From: Oscillospiraceae bacterium | GTDB lineage: Bacteria > Bacillota > Clostridia > Oscillospirales > Acutalibacteraceae | Assembly: GCA_015066515.1 (NCBI GenBank) | Contig: SVOH01000012.1 | Coordinates: 1 to 62,914 of the forward strand | Length of the DNA: 62,914 nucleotides | Direction of reading: 5' to 3' | Shown: one piece after another, positions 53,701-61,356 of the stretch | How positions within the stretch are numbered: the first letter of the stretch is position 1 | Layout of the letters: every line of letters starts with the position of its first letter | The notes under the pieces: generated by a model | What the model was told of the DNA's origin: nothing | What the model saw: only the letters and a program-made list of their open reading frames with translations | Databases searched by the model: none | Position numbers and translations under genes: made by a program

Positions 53701-56420
53701 CATCCATTACTATGGATACTCTTGATGATTCTATTTGGTTCTTTAACAGCACAACATATCCCGAACTTCGTGTATTCCATAATATAACCGATGGTAAATG
53801 CATAGATTGTGGTCTTGAAGTTGCTGGTGATCCATGTACATCAGGTCATACACTTGAGTCAGTTGCAGCTATTGAGGCTACAAACTTCACAGATGGTCTT
53901 TTAGCGCACGATAAATGCTCTGTTTGTGGTAAAACATTTATTGACGGTGTAGAAAAATCTGCTGAAGAACTTGTTATTCCAATGCTTGCTAAAACATGGA
54001 ACGGCACTTTTGTAGAACCTACCACAACAGATGCTGATGGAAACATTGTAATTAATACTCCTGAAGAACTTGCTTGGGTAGCTCTTCGTGGTGGCGCAGC
54101 TACACAGGGTAAAAACTACATTGTTGCAAAGGATTCTGTATTTAACCTTAACGGTATGGATGGTATTACACCATTCTCAACTGTCGAAGATGTTAAAGCA
54201 GTTGGTAGTCCTAAAGCTAATGCTTATAGTTCTGTAAATGCATGGTGCTTTGAATCAGATGATTCTTCATCTACCTATGCTTTTGCAGGTAATTTTGATG
54301 GTAACGGACTTATAGTATATAATCTATTTACATCAAAAGGCCGTGGTGCTGCAGGTTTGTTCCCTGTAATTTATCCTGTTTCAGGCGGTTCAGTTACTAT
54401 TAAAAACGTTACAATAATGGCTTCACACATTGGTGCATATCATGAGGCAGCCGGTATCGTTGGTTATGCAAACGCACCTGATGGATCCACAAGTCTTTTA
54501 ATTGAGAATTGCGCTGTTAAGAATTGTTATATTTATGATAACGATGATACCAATACTGCTACAAGCAGAACAACCGCTACACTTGTTGGTCATTTACTAC
54601 ACACTTCGACAACAGTCAACAACTGTTTAGTAGTAGATAACGAGCTTTCTGCTCAAGGTATTATCGGTGGTTTATTTGGTAACTCATCTAACTATGGTGG
54701 CGCAAATACAGTTAAGAATGTTATTTCAATCGGAACTACTGTTCAGCCATTACAGGTTGGTGTTACAATTAACGATAAAATGAATAACACCACATATGTA
54801 AATGTTTATACTGATGAAGTTGCTTCTGCAGATGGTATTACAACCCTTACAACCGATGAAATGAAGGGTGCTGCGGCTGCCGATAATATGAACCTTAACT
54901 GGAATATTAATTGGGCAGTAGGTGCCGAAGGCGAATATCCAACAATTATTATTGACAATGCTTTCTATGATGAATGGGACGGTACATTTGTAGAACCTAC
55001 CAAGACCGATGCAGAGGGTAATATCATTATTAGTACTGCAGAAGAAATGGCTTGGGTTGCACTTAGAGGCGACGTTGCTACAACCGGTAAGAACTACAAA
55101 GTAGCTGATGGCATTAAGTACTTTAACATGAACGGTATGGCAGGTATTACACTTGATTCTACCGCTACTGATGTTAAAATTGCTACAAAAGACGATACTA
55201 AGTCATGGACATTCGCTGCTGATGGCAAGGTTGGCACATTCTACGGTAACTTTGATGGTAACGGTGTAATAGTTTATAATATTTATACTAAGTCAGGTCA
55301 GGGTTATGGCGGTTTGTTCCCAGCAATTAAACCACAGTCTGCCGATTGTTTAACTATTAAAAATGTTGCTGTTGTAGCTTCGTACATTGGTGGCTATCAT
55401 TACGCAGGCGGTATTATTGGTTTAGCTGATGCACCTGATACTAGCACAAAGCTTTCGATTGAAAACATTATTGTTAAAAACAGTTATATGTATGACAATA
55501 ACGACCAAAATCCTGCTACTCAAAGAACAGCTGGTGTTGTTGTAGGTAGTCTTACACATAATGCTGCTATAATAAACAATGTATTTGCAAGTGGCAATGA
55601 AATTTCAGCAAGTGGTATTGTTGGTGGCTTGTTTGGTAATTCTTCTGCCTATGCAGCTGCTTCAACAGTTTCAAATGTTGTTTCAATTGGTACTGGTGTT
55701 GAGCCCGTTTCAGTAGACGTTACAGTTTCAGAAAAGGTTGCTAATACTGTATATGAAAATGTTTATACCAATATCGCTTCAACAAATGACGCTGTTACTA
55801 CACTTACAATTGATGAGATGAATGGTACAAATCTAACACTCGACTGGAGTGGTTGGTTTGCTACAACCGGTCTTCCTGAAATTCGTGCATTCCATGATGT
55901 AACCTCCACCGATAATGGTGACGGTACACATAGTGATCTTTGCTCAGAATGCGGTCTTGGTGGATTTAGTACTCCACACTCCTTCAAGGATGGTTTGTGT
56001 GAGCTTTGTGGTGCTGAATGTACTCACGTTGCAGGCGAACCAGTAGTTGAAAACACTGTTAATGCTACTTGTATGGTCGAGGGCTCTTACGAGCTAGTTG
56101 TATACTGTTCAGTATGTGGTGTTGAAATTTCAAGAACTACTGAAACTATTGAAATTGATCCTAATGCTCATGCATTTGATAATGATGCAGATATAGATTG
56201 TAACAACGGTTGTGGATTTGTACGTGTATCTTACGGCGACAGTAATGGCGACGGTGAAATTAACAACAAGGATATTGCGGCTATAATGCAGTATATAAAT
56301 GGTTGGGAAGTTGAAATCGATGCTCTTGCTGCTGATGTTAACTGTGATGGAAAAATTAATAACAAAGACTATGCTTTGCTTATGCAGTATATAAATGATT
56401 GGGATGTTTCTATCGGTTAA
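50793..56420 (+). CDS. Very large secreted five-repeat protein with C-terminal type I dockerin
   Basis: The 1875-residue protein starts with GTG, 7 bp after GGAGG. Residues 1-24 are a signal peptide (hydrophobic core, cleavage near VFA-AEP). Five repeats of about 325 residues begin at Trp34, Trp356, Trp684, Trp1069 and Trp1395 (W-D/N-G-T-x-x-E-P-T-x-T-D). Each has a GNFxGNG motif and GLUG-like GYHxAGG segments, so a beta-solenoid is likely. Cys-rich linkers with CxxC pairs lie near residues 1000-1065 and 1705-1810. Residues 1815-1875 form a dockerin with two Ca-binding loops (GDSNGDGEINNKD and ADVNCDGKINNKD). No glycosidase catalytic domain is recognisable. It probably joins a cell-surface cohesin assembly as a binding or structural subunit. 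Confidence 0.9.
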   Translation: MKRILAIILSIAILVMAFPLSVFAAEPVVVTDTWDGTTTEPTQTDVDGNIIINTAEEFAWLALVGGDTTVDKTYKIADGIESFNMNGFVGITADSTATDVKNATTTGSEYEWNNDSAVFKGNFNGNGITIYNIAGNKGVAYGGLFPNMICEKESSHTIENVTVKASAFYGYHFAAGLLGNTNGQFIANINKCAIENCYLAYYSGDGGGNKIAASIVGISQNVTVNISNCLTIDNIIESAVSDYSLNIKGGFIGNASTWAPVAFKITNSVSIGTSPYPTVVESGTIGDDIVEASWTNVYTDAECDVAGITTLDVDKMQGDAAKANMTLAWNIDWLTGEDGAYPSIHYGEPIKDPYVWDGTYDEPTETDAEGNIIINTVQEMAWIALKGGADTANKNYKVADDVEYFNMNGMSGIKVDSTISQVEEAGDARVSANQYSADHNWRSIEDSNSCAFQGNFDGNGVTVYNIYSYMYANAGLFPCVDPSTQGTITIKNVMVTASYVSGYHYAGGVVGLANANAGTGKNIIFENCAAKNTRIYDMNKGAGHQRTVGTIVGGLSHNGTTFDNCLAVNNKLTSTGVVGGFFGNTSNFGSNVTVNNSVSVGSNVVPTANEIELGSKVVNTTYTNVYTDQLASADGITTLTTDEMQGSAAKNNMALAWNIDWLAGAEGEYPSINFGEPIRDPYVWDGTFKEPTETDAEGNIIINTVQEMAWLALRGGEATANKNYKVADGVKYFDMNGMSGITLDSTATQVKDATKNKDYLWANDTNYFMGNFDGNGLTVYNINAAVGGSYAYTGLFTVVKPENDAKEVTIKNVAVAASHFEGYHYTGGIVGFAQNQSANTGCVNVDSCATKNCYFNDTVRAHNSTSGLIIGQINHNSGNVSNCLAINNISDAAKIKGGIVGTSSDYVSTQKISDCVVIGSLPYSTVVEGSGGKIGTRIQDATVTNVYTDQTSTNAKYTTLANDKMQGAVASITMDTLDDSIWFFNSTTYPELRVFHNITDGKCIDCGLEVAGDPCTSGHTLESVAAIEATNFTDGLLAHDKCSVCGKTFIDGVEKSAEELVIPMLAKTWNGTFVEPTTTDADGNIVINTPEELAWVALRGGAATQGKNYIVAKDSVFNLNGMDGITPFSTVEDVKAVGSPKANAYSSVNAWCFESDDSSSTYAFAGNFDGNGLIVYNLFTSKGRGAAGLFPVIYPVSGGSVTIKNVTIMASHIGAYHEAAGIVGYANAPDGSTSLLIENCAVKNCYIYDNDDTNTATSRTTATLVGHLLHTSTTVNNCLVVDNELSAQGIIGGLFGNSSNYGGANTVKNVISIGTTVQPLQVGVTINDKMNNTTYVNVYTDEVASADGITTLTTDEMKGAAAADNMNLNWNINWAVGAEGEYPTIIIDNAFYDEWDGTFVEPTKTDAEGNIIISTAEEMAWVALRGDVATTGKNYKVADGIKYFNMNGMAGITLDSTATDVKIATKDDTKSWTFAADGKVGTFYGNFDGNGVIVYNIYTKSGQGYGGLFPAIKPQSADCLTIKNVAVVASYIGGYHYAGGIIGLADAPDTSTKLSIENIIVKNSYMYDNNDQNPATQRTAGVVVGSLTHNAAIINNVFASGNEISASGIVGGLFGNSSAYAAASTVSNVVSIGTGVEPVSVDVTVSEKVANTVYENVYTNIASTNDAVTTLTIDEMNGTNLTLDWSGWFATTGLPEIRAFHDVTSTDNGDGTHSDLCSECGLGGFSTPHSFKDGLCELCGAECTHVAGEPVVENTVNATCMVEGSYELVVYCSVCGVEISRTTETIEIDPNAHAFDNDADIDCNNGCGFVRVSYGDSNGDGEINNKDIAAIMQYINGWEVEIDALAADVNCDGKINNKDYALLMQYINDWDVSIG
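50892..55880 (+). repeat. Five tandem approximately 1-kb coding repeats
   Basis: Units begin at 50892, 51858, 52842, 53997 and 54975, giving periods of 966, 984, 1155 and 978 bp. The third unit is longer because it ends with a Cys-rich insert. Units share the motifs WDGTxxEPT, GNIIINT, AWxAL, MNGMxGI, GNFDGNG and TTLTTDEM. Units 2 and 3 are the most alike, with almost the same protein sequence at their starts. The array suggests internal duplication. Confidence 0.88.
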
Positions 56421-56434
56421 TTTCCAATGAAATT

Positions 56435-56468
56435 AAGACGCTTGCTTGAATATGCAAGCGTCTTTTTT
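56435..56468 (+). terminator. Intrinsic terminator after the dockerin protein gene
   Basis: AAGACGCTTGC (56435-56445) and GCAAGCGTCTT (56454-56464) pair perfectly over 11 bp, followed by a T-run. Confidence 0.88.
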
Positions 56469-56476
56469 ATAATTAA

Positions 56477-56513
56477 AAAGAAGATAAAGAATTGCCATTT
56501 CTTTATCTTCTTT
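56477..56513 (-). terminator. Intrinsic terminator after the beta-mannosidase gene
   Basis: AAAGAAGATAAAGAA (56477-56491) and TTCTTTATCTTCTTT (56499-56513) pair over 15 bp. They lie 5 bp beyond the mannosidase stop on the minus strand, with T-rich DNA downstream. Confidence 0.75.
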
Positions 56514-56518
56514 ATATT

Positions 56519-58930
56519 TTATCTTATGTCGTACACACTACGTAGCTTGATGGTTTTGGGTGTACCTTCAAGTATTTTTACAGTTTTACTACCTGCATTC
56601 ATATCAAAATAGTTGTCACTTAAAATAAAGTCACTGTCTGGCGAATCTATTTCAACCGATTTTGCATAGGCATCAGCATAAACCGTAATTTCATCTCCGT
56701 TTATTTCGTAACGAAGTTTTGGATCTGCAAAGTTAAAGTGTTTAGAAACTGTAAATAAAACCGTACCTTCGCTAATAACTTTACCATTATATATAAATGA
56801 AAAACTTAAATAATTATTTTCAACATCTGTTTTGTTAAAGTCGAGGTTATTTAACCAAAATGTATCCAATGCAGGAACGGTTATATTTTCGCTTCCGGAC
56901 TGTAATATTTTACTGTCAGCCGAACGAAGCTCCCATTTAACTTCACCACTAATATCATTGGTTGTTTCGTTTGCTACTACAATGCGTGCTTCTGTTGTAT
57001 AGTCATAGACATCGCGCTGCATTACAACGTAGGGGCGGGTTGTTGTTTCGCCGATTTCTGCACAGGATATCATAACAGGAGCAAAGAAACGCTTTGCAAC
57101 GTATTGTAATGCTTTGTATCTGCCATAATAGTCAATACTTGACCAAGATGCAACAGGCCAAATATCGTTAAGTTGCCAATAAAGCGCACCCATACATCTA
57201 CCACGATGACGGCGCATATGTTCGACACCATAACGTATTGCTTCTGCCTGCAATAGCTGTGATGCGTATAGCAATGTGCCAAAATCAGCGGGGTAGAGGA
57301 AGGTATCACCCAAATAGTTTAATATCTTTTTGTTGGCACCCTTACAACGCTGATGCATTTCAAAGGTACGACTAAAAATATTTCTTTCTTCGGGTAGTGT
57401 AAACGAATTCACCGTTTTTTCACATGGGAACGATTCAAAACCAAATTCGCTTAAATATCTGAAATAGTGGTTGCGATATTCAGTAAACGGTAGTCCTCCA
57501 TGCCAAACCTGCCAATAGTGACAGTCGCCTGTATTTTCGCCACGTATATCAACAAAACCACCACCGGAACTTGGGGAAGAAGAAATATAAGGAATATAGG
57601 GACATACCTTGTCAATGATTTTAGGTATCATGCGCTCAAATATTTTAATATAAACTCTCTTGCGCGTGTTTTGACATTCGTCGCGCCACCAATATTCAAT
57701 GCCTTCTTCTATCTCATTGTTACCTGAAATAACAGCTAACGAAGCATGATGACGAATTCTTGTAAAATTTTCGGTAATCTCCACTTCAATATTATCTTGA
57801 AAAGCTTGATAACCCGGTATTGCCATACAAGCAAACATAAGATCACAAAATACAACAAGTCCGTATTCATCACAAGCATCAAAAAAATAATCATGAGGGT
57901 ATATACCGCCACCCCAAACACGAATAGCGTTAAAATTACAGTCATGGCACTGTTTTATAAGGTTGTATGTGCGCTCTTTACTGTAACGTGACATTATATT
58001 ATCTTCGGGTATATAGTCAGCGCCCATTGCAAAGAAACGAATACCATTTACCTCGTGACAAAAGCTTTCGCCCCATTGATCTTTTTCTTGAATAAGCTTT
58101 AAAGTGCGCAAGCCTATACGTTTTGTGTTACTATCTACAACTTGTCCATTTTCTACAAGCTCAACATTAAAGGTATAAAGATTTTGATTACCAAAGCCGT
58201 TAGGCCACCAAAGCTGCGGGTTCTCGATTTTTGATTCACAGTTAGCGGGAATTGTAAATTCACATCCGCAAGGAGCAGTAACCTTTACAACAATTTCTGC
58301 AATACCGTCTTTTGTTTTAACACTTGGCAACACAAAAACTTCACCGTTTTCATGACGTTGCGTTATATGTATGTCGGTTATACGGTCACTATCAACGGTT
58401 AAAAGGTAAATATCTTTCCAAATACCTGCATCCGGTAGGCGAGGACCCCAGTCCCAACCAAGCATACAGCTTGCTTTACGAAGGTGTGCCATTCCATGAA
58501 GTGAGTCACCATTACCCGGAACCGGATCTTCTTTATATTTTTCACGCAAGAATTTATTAGGAGAGGCAAACAAAAGCTTAATATCGTTTTCGCCATCTTT
58601 AAGAACTTCGGTAACATCATATTCGTATGTTCGATGCATATTATCTGTGTGTGCAATATGTTTACCATTAATTGTAATATCACAAAGTGTATCAAGTCCA
58701 TCACAGTGCAACAAAACGGGTGATTTAGTCACTGTAAAATCAAACTTTCTCGAAAAGACAAAGTCGTTTTCAAGTATTGGTGTTGCTTCAAGCTCGTTAG
58801 TGCGATAATAAGGGTCGTCCATTAACTTATTATCAAGCAAAAATGAATATACAGAACCGGGAATATTTCCATCACAGTTATAACCGCCACCGGTCATATT
58901 CCATTTACCGTTTAGACTAAACTTTTTCAT
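56519..58930 (-). CDS. Beta-mannosidase, glycoside hydrolase family 2
   Basis: From ATG 58930 (AGAGG upstream) the enzyme has 803 residues; an in-frame start at 58963 has no ribosome site. Layout is GH2: sugar-binding jelly roll (about 1-180), immunoglobulin-like domain (about 180-280), TIM barrel (about 290-620) and C-terminal beta domains. The acid/base Glu406 lies in SGNNEIEEG and the nucleophile Glu495 in YLSEFGFES. RVWGGGIYPHDYFFDACDE is a typical barrel segment of mannosidases. No signal peptide is seen, so it acts in the cytosol on imported manno-oligosaccharides or N-glycan-derived mannosides. A divergent AraC-type regulator is adjacent. Confidence 0.92.
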   Translation of the reverse strand: MKKFSLNGKWNMTGGGYNCDGNIPGSVYSFLLDNKLMDDPYYRTNELEATPILENDFVFSRKFDFTVTKSPVLLHCDGLDTLCDITINGKHIAHTDNMHRTYEYDVTEVLKDGENDIKLLFASPNKFLREKYKEDPVPGNGDSLHGMAHLRKASCMLGWDWGPRLPDAGIWKDIYLLTVDSDRITDIHITQRHENGEVFVLPSVKTKDGIAEIVVKVTAPCGCEFTIPANCESKIENPQLWWPNGFGNQNLYTFNVELVENGQVVDSNTKRIGLRTLKLIQEKDQWGESFCHEVNGIRFFAMGADYIPEDNIMSRYSKERTYNLIKQCHDCNFNAIRVWGGGIYPHDYFFDACDEYGLVVFCDLMFACMAIPGYQAFQDNIEVEITENFTRIRHHASLAVISGNNEIEEGIEYWWRDECQNTRKRVYIKIFERMIPKIIDKVCPYIPYISSSPSSGGGFVDIRGENTGDCHYWQVWHGGLPFTEYRNHYFRYLSEFGFESFPCEKTVNSFTLPEERNIFSRTFEMHQRCKGANKKILNYLGDTFLYPADFGTLLYASQLLQAEAIRYGVEHMRRHRGRCMGALYWQLNDIWPVASWSSIDYYGRYKALQYVAKRFFAPVMISCAEIGETTTRPYVVMQRDVYDYTTEARIVVANETTNDISGEVKWELRSADSKILQSGSENITVPALDTFWLNNLDFNKTDVENNYLSFSFIYNGKVISEGTVLFTVSKHFNFADPKLRYEINGDEITVYADAYAKSVEIDSPDSDFILSDNYFDMNAGSKTVKILEGTPKTIKLRSVYDIR

Positions 58931-58967
58931 TATTAAAACCTCTTTTCCAAGTTTTACTTGCATTTAT

Positions 58968-58996
58968 ATTTTATTATGATATTATTAAAAATACAA
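58968..58996 (-). promoter_or_regulatory. Probable promoter of the beta-mannosidase gene
   Basis: On the minus strand, TTGTAT (58991-58996) and TAAAAT (58968-58973) are 17 bp apart. The promoter of the divergent AraC gene is not clear. Confidence 0.6.
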
Positions 58997-59046
58997 GCGA
59001 TTATTTAACTAATAATTTATATTATCTTACGATTTGAGGTGTAATA

Positions 59047-59826
59047 ATGGAGCTGAAAATTTTAGGAATAGATTTTCCTCACAAAAAAGGGGAGTTTTGC
59101 CAGAAGGCAAAATATCCTTTTTATACTGTTTGCTGTTTTTCTACACCATTTGTATATCTTAAAGACGGTGTTTTATATCAAGGCAATAAGGGTGATATTT
59201 TAATTAACACACCAGAAAATATTATTTTTCACGGTCCTGTTCCAAATAGTGAACATGGTTTTATAAACGATTGGATGCATATTGACGGGGACGATTTAAC
59301 AAGACTTTTGCAAAAATATGAACTACCGCTTAATACTGCTTTTAATGTTGGAGATAATTCTTTTTTTAGAAAATATATGAATCGATTAGCCAAAGAGTTT
59401 TCATCAAAAAAATCAGGATATGAGGATTTTATTGATTCGATTATTACACAACTTATTATTTCTTTGCATCGCGCCTATACCAAGACAAACTTTTATGATG
59501 AATCGTCTGAAAAAATATCAGTTGTAAAACAAGCAATAATTAAGAACCCTGGGGATAATTGGTCTTTAAAAAAAATGAGTGATTTATCGGGTTATTCAAT
59601 AAGTCGTTTCAGTGAGCTGTATAGTAATATATACGGTATTTCGCCGATTAATGACGTTTTGTTTCAAAGAATCGAGTTGGCAAAAAGATTGCTTGTTTCG
59701 GGTCAAGCATCGGTTTCATACGTTTCAAAAGCATGTGGATTTAATACTATAAATTATTTCTCTAAATTTTTCAAAAAAACTACCGGCTACAGTCCAAAAG
59801 AATATATGCATAAATTTAACGAATAG
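59047..59826 (+). CDS. AraC-family transcriptional regulator
   Basis: The 259-residue protein has an N-terminal cupin-like sensing domain (about 1-140) and a C-terminal double HTH (about 160-258). The HTH contains NWSLKKMSDLSGYSISRFSELYSNIYGISP and ASVSYVSKACGFNTINYFSKFFKKTTGYSPKEYM, the AraC signature. It is divergent from the beta-mannosidase gene with 116 bp between the start codons, so it probably controls that gene in response to a mannose-containing sugar. Its stop codon touches the stop of the element's recombinase gene. Confidence 0.92.
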   Translation: MELKILGIDFPHKKGEFCQKAKYPFYTVCCFSTPFVYLKDGVLYQGNKGDILINTPENIIFHGPVPNSEHGFINDWMHIDGDDLTRLLQKYELPLNTAFNVGDNSFFRKYMNRLAKEFSSKKSGYEDFIDSIITQLIISLHRAYTKTNFYDESSEKISVVKQAIIKNPGDNWSLKKMSDLSGYSISRFSELYSNIYGISPINDVLFQRIELAKRLLVSGQASVSYVSKACGFNTINYFSKFFKKTTGYSPKEYMHKFNE

Positions 59827-61038
59827 TTATACAAAAACAATAAAGACCCACCATAAAGGTGAGTCTTTATTATTTGGTGGAGGCGGGGGGAGTCGAACCC
59901 CCTGCTGTAATCCGGCGTCAATTTCCTTTAAGGTAATGGTTCGATTATCTCCGGAATAGTTGAAGGTCAATACTACCTTATCATCATATACAAAAACTGA
60001 GTTTAAAAAGATTTTGATCAAGCGCTTCTGACACTCGATGTCCGTATAATCCATATTGGTGAACTGATGCAGAAAATGCAGTATACGTTCTTTATTGAGT
60101 CCAAGGTTTTCTTTTAGGCGGGCTTCTGCTAAAGCAATTTTTATTTCGCCTTTCTGTTCCTCAAGCTCATCCATACGTCTCTTGGTGGCTTCATTGATAA
60201 TTCCTTGCTCAATAGCTCTCACCAAATTAGCAATGAATTTTTCAATATCTGCAAGAGCCTGTCTTAAAGACTCGGTATATGACGTTTCCGTATTTCGCTC
60301 CAAATAATACTGATACGTATTTTCAGCAATAAACTCAATCATATCTTCATCTTTTACAAGATTAATTATGTATTCTAATACAAGATTTTCAATCCATACT
60401 TGGCGAACCGGCTTTTTAGTACACAACTTTTTGCGCTGATTATGACAGTAGTAATAGTGATGACGGTTACCGGTTTTGCTTGTTCCGCTTACTCCTACCA
60501 TCATGGCACCACATTTACCGCAAAATAACTTTTCGGTTAGTAGATATTCTACTTTGGCGTTCTTGTGCGCGGCGGCACGTTGATTGTATTTTAACATTTC
60601 CTGGACCTTATAAAATGTTGCGGTATCCACGATAGGCGGAATAGCGTTCTCTAAACGCACTTCGTCTTTATAAGTATAAATACCGATATACTTTTCGTTT
60701 TTCAGCATAGTCCGCAAACTATTGTGAGTAAACGGTTTGCCCTTTAAGGTGCGGTGTCCTCTTGCATTTAATTCCCGTACTATTTGAGCAATGGTCTGTC
60801 CCTGGGCATAAAGATCAAATACAAGTTTAACGGTCGGCGCACTCTCGGGGTCAATGATAAACTTCTTGTCGGGATCGGTGAGGTATCCTAACGGTCTGTT
60901 TCCACCTGTGCTCTGTGCTTTTGCGGCGCTGGCGCGTTGACCTCTCTTGATATTTTGAGAGAGTTGTTCGGAATAATAAGCCGCCATACCTTCGATAACA
61001 GCTTCCAAAATAATACCTTCTGGTGTGTCAGGTATCAT
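59827..61038 (-). CDS. Large serine recombinase, C-terminal part (separated by a frameshift)
   Basis: The 403-residue frame holds most of a large serine integrase. It has the end of the catalytic domain and linker helix (IPDTPEGIILEAVIEGMAAYYSEQLSQNI), the recombinase domain (GNRPLGYLTDPDKKFIID and GRG-like helices), a zinc ribbon (CGKCG to YYYCHNQRKKLC, about 173-198), and a coiled coil (about 245-310). The first ATG is internal: the true beginning lies in the N-terminal fragment at 61059-61352. The last residues (QQGVRLPPPPPNNKD onward) are read from the ssrA fragment and flanking chromosome, so the C-terminus depends on the insertion site. Confidence 0.88.
   Translation of the reverse strand: MIPDTPEGIILEAVIEGMAAYYSEQLSQNIKRGQRASAAKAQSTGGNRPLGYLTDPDKKFIIDPESAPTVKLVFDLYAQGQTIAQIVRELNARGHRTLKGKPFTHNSLRTMLKNEKYIGIYTYKDEVRLENAIPPIVDTATFYKVQEMLKYNQRAAAHKNAKVEYLLTEKLFCGKCGAMMVGVSGTSKTGNRHHYYYCHNQRKKLCTKKPVRQVWIENLVLEYIINLVKDEDMIEFIAENTYQYYLERNTETSYTESLRQALADIEKFIANLVRAIEQGIINEATKRRMDELEEQKGEIKIALAEARLKENLGLNKERILHFLHQFTNMDYTDIECQKRLIKIFLNSVFVYDDKVVLTFNYSGDNRTITLKEIDAGLQQGVRLPPPPPNNKDSPLWWVFIVFV
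59839..59871. terminator. ssrA terminator, also serving the AraC gene
   Basis: AATAAAGACCCACC (59839-59852) and GGTGAGTCTTTATT (59858-59871) form a 14-bp stem with one G-T-type mismatch. On the minus strand TTGTTTTTGT follows. The stem starts 3 bases beyond the CCA end of the tmRNA fragment, as expected for the native ssrA terminator. Confidence 0.8.
59875..59905 (-). ncRNA. ssrA: 3'-terminal fragment of the tmRNA gene (ssrA), att junction of an integrated element
   Basis: On the minus strand the sequence reads as a tRNA-like 3' end: T-stem GGGGG (59898-59902), T-loop TTCGACT (59891-59897), CCCCC (59886-59890), 7-base acceptor strand CGCCTCC (59879-59885), discriminator A and CCA (59875-59877). 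The acceptor would pair with GGGGGCG, the usual tmRNA 5' end in this group. The rest of tmRNA is not present upstream; recombinase coding sequence is there instead. This is therefore the chromosomal 3' remnant left when an element integrated into ssrA. It lies inside the last 30 codons of the recombinase gene. Confidence 0.8.
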
Positions 61039-61058
61039 TTCGGCAACATAATAGATTT

Positions 61059-61352
61059 TTACACCGTTTTTTTTAGGTGATATTTGTTAAGTGCAATTTC
61101 TTCCTTGTTTCTGCCGATACGGTCAGTTTTCCATACTATCAGTGCATCAAACTTTTTGTTTGCAGCATCAGAAAGCATCAATTGGAATTGTTCGCGATTA
61201 TCGTTTCTGCCGGTCTGTGCTCGGTCGGCATATACATGAATTATTGTTAATCCGTGTTCAGCCGCATAGCGTTCAGCTTCCGCAACCTGACCTTCAATCG
61301 ACTGTTCACCTTGTCTATGACTCGAAAAACGGGCATAAACAACAGCGTTCAT
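61059..61352 (-). CDS. Large serine recombinase, N-terminal catalytic fragment (frameshifted)
   Basis: The 97-residue fragment is the N-terminus of a resolvase-type catalytic domain. The nucleophile Ser lies in YARFSSHRQ, followed by SIEGQVAEAERYA, YADRAQTGRNDNREQFQLML and LIVWKTDRIGRNKEE. It ends early in LKKTV after an A8 run (T8 on the plus strand at 61067-61074). One extra A would give LKKNGVKIYYVAEMIPDTPEG and continue into the C-terminal part. The fragment alone lacks DNA-binding domains. Whether this is an inactivating mutation, a sequencing error or a slippage site cannot be decided here. Confidence 0.87.
   Translation of the reverse strand: MNAVVYARFSSHRQGEQSIEGQVAEAERYAAEHGLTIIHVYADRAQTGRNDNREQFQLMLSDAANKKFDALIVWKTDRIGRNKEEIALNKYHLKKTV
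61067..61074 (-). other. A8 homopolymer at the recombinase frameshift
   Basis: The minus-strand sequence CTAAAAAAAACGG carries eight A residues. Adding one A joins the two recombinase frames exactly. Runs of this length are prone to replication, sequencing and transcription slippage. Confidence 0.85.
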
Positions 61353-61356
61353 TATA

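Noticed and set aside
50892-55880. CRISPR or non-coding repeat array
   Set aside because: The repeat period is about 1 kb and in frame, and variation respects codons. It is a protein repeat.
59875-59905. A complete tRNA or complete tmRNA gene
   Set aside because: Only the T-arm and 3' acceptor strand are present. No D-arm, anticodon arm or 5' acceptor strand lies upstream on the minus strand, where recombinase coding sequence is found.
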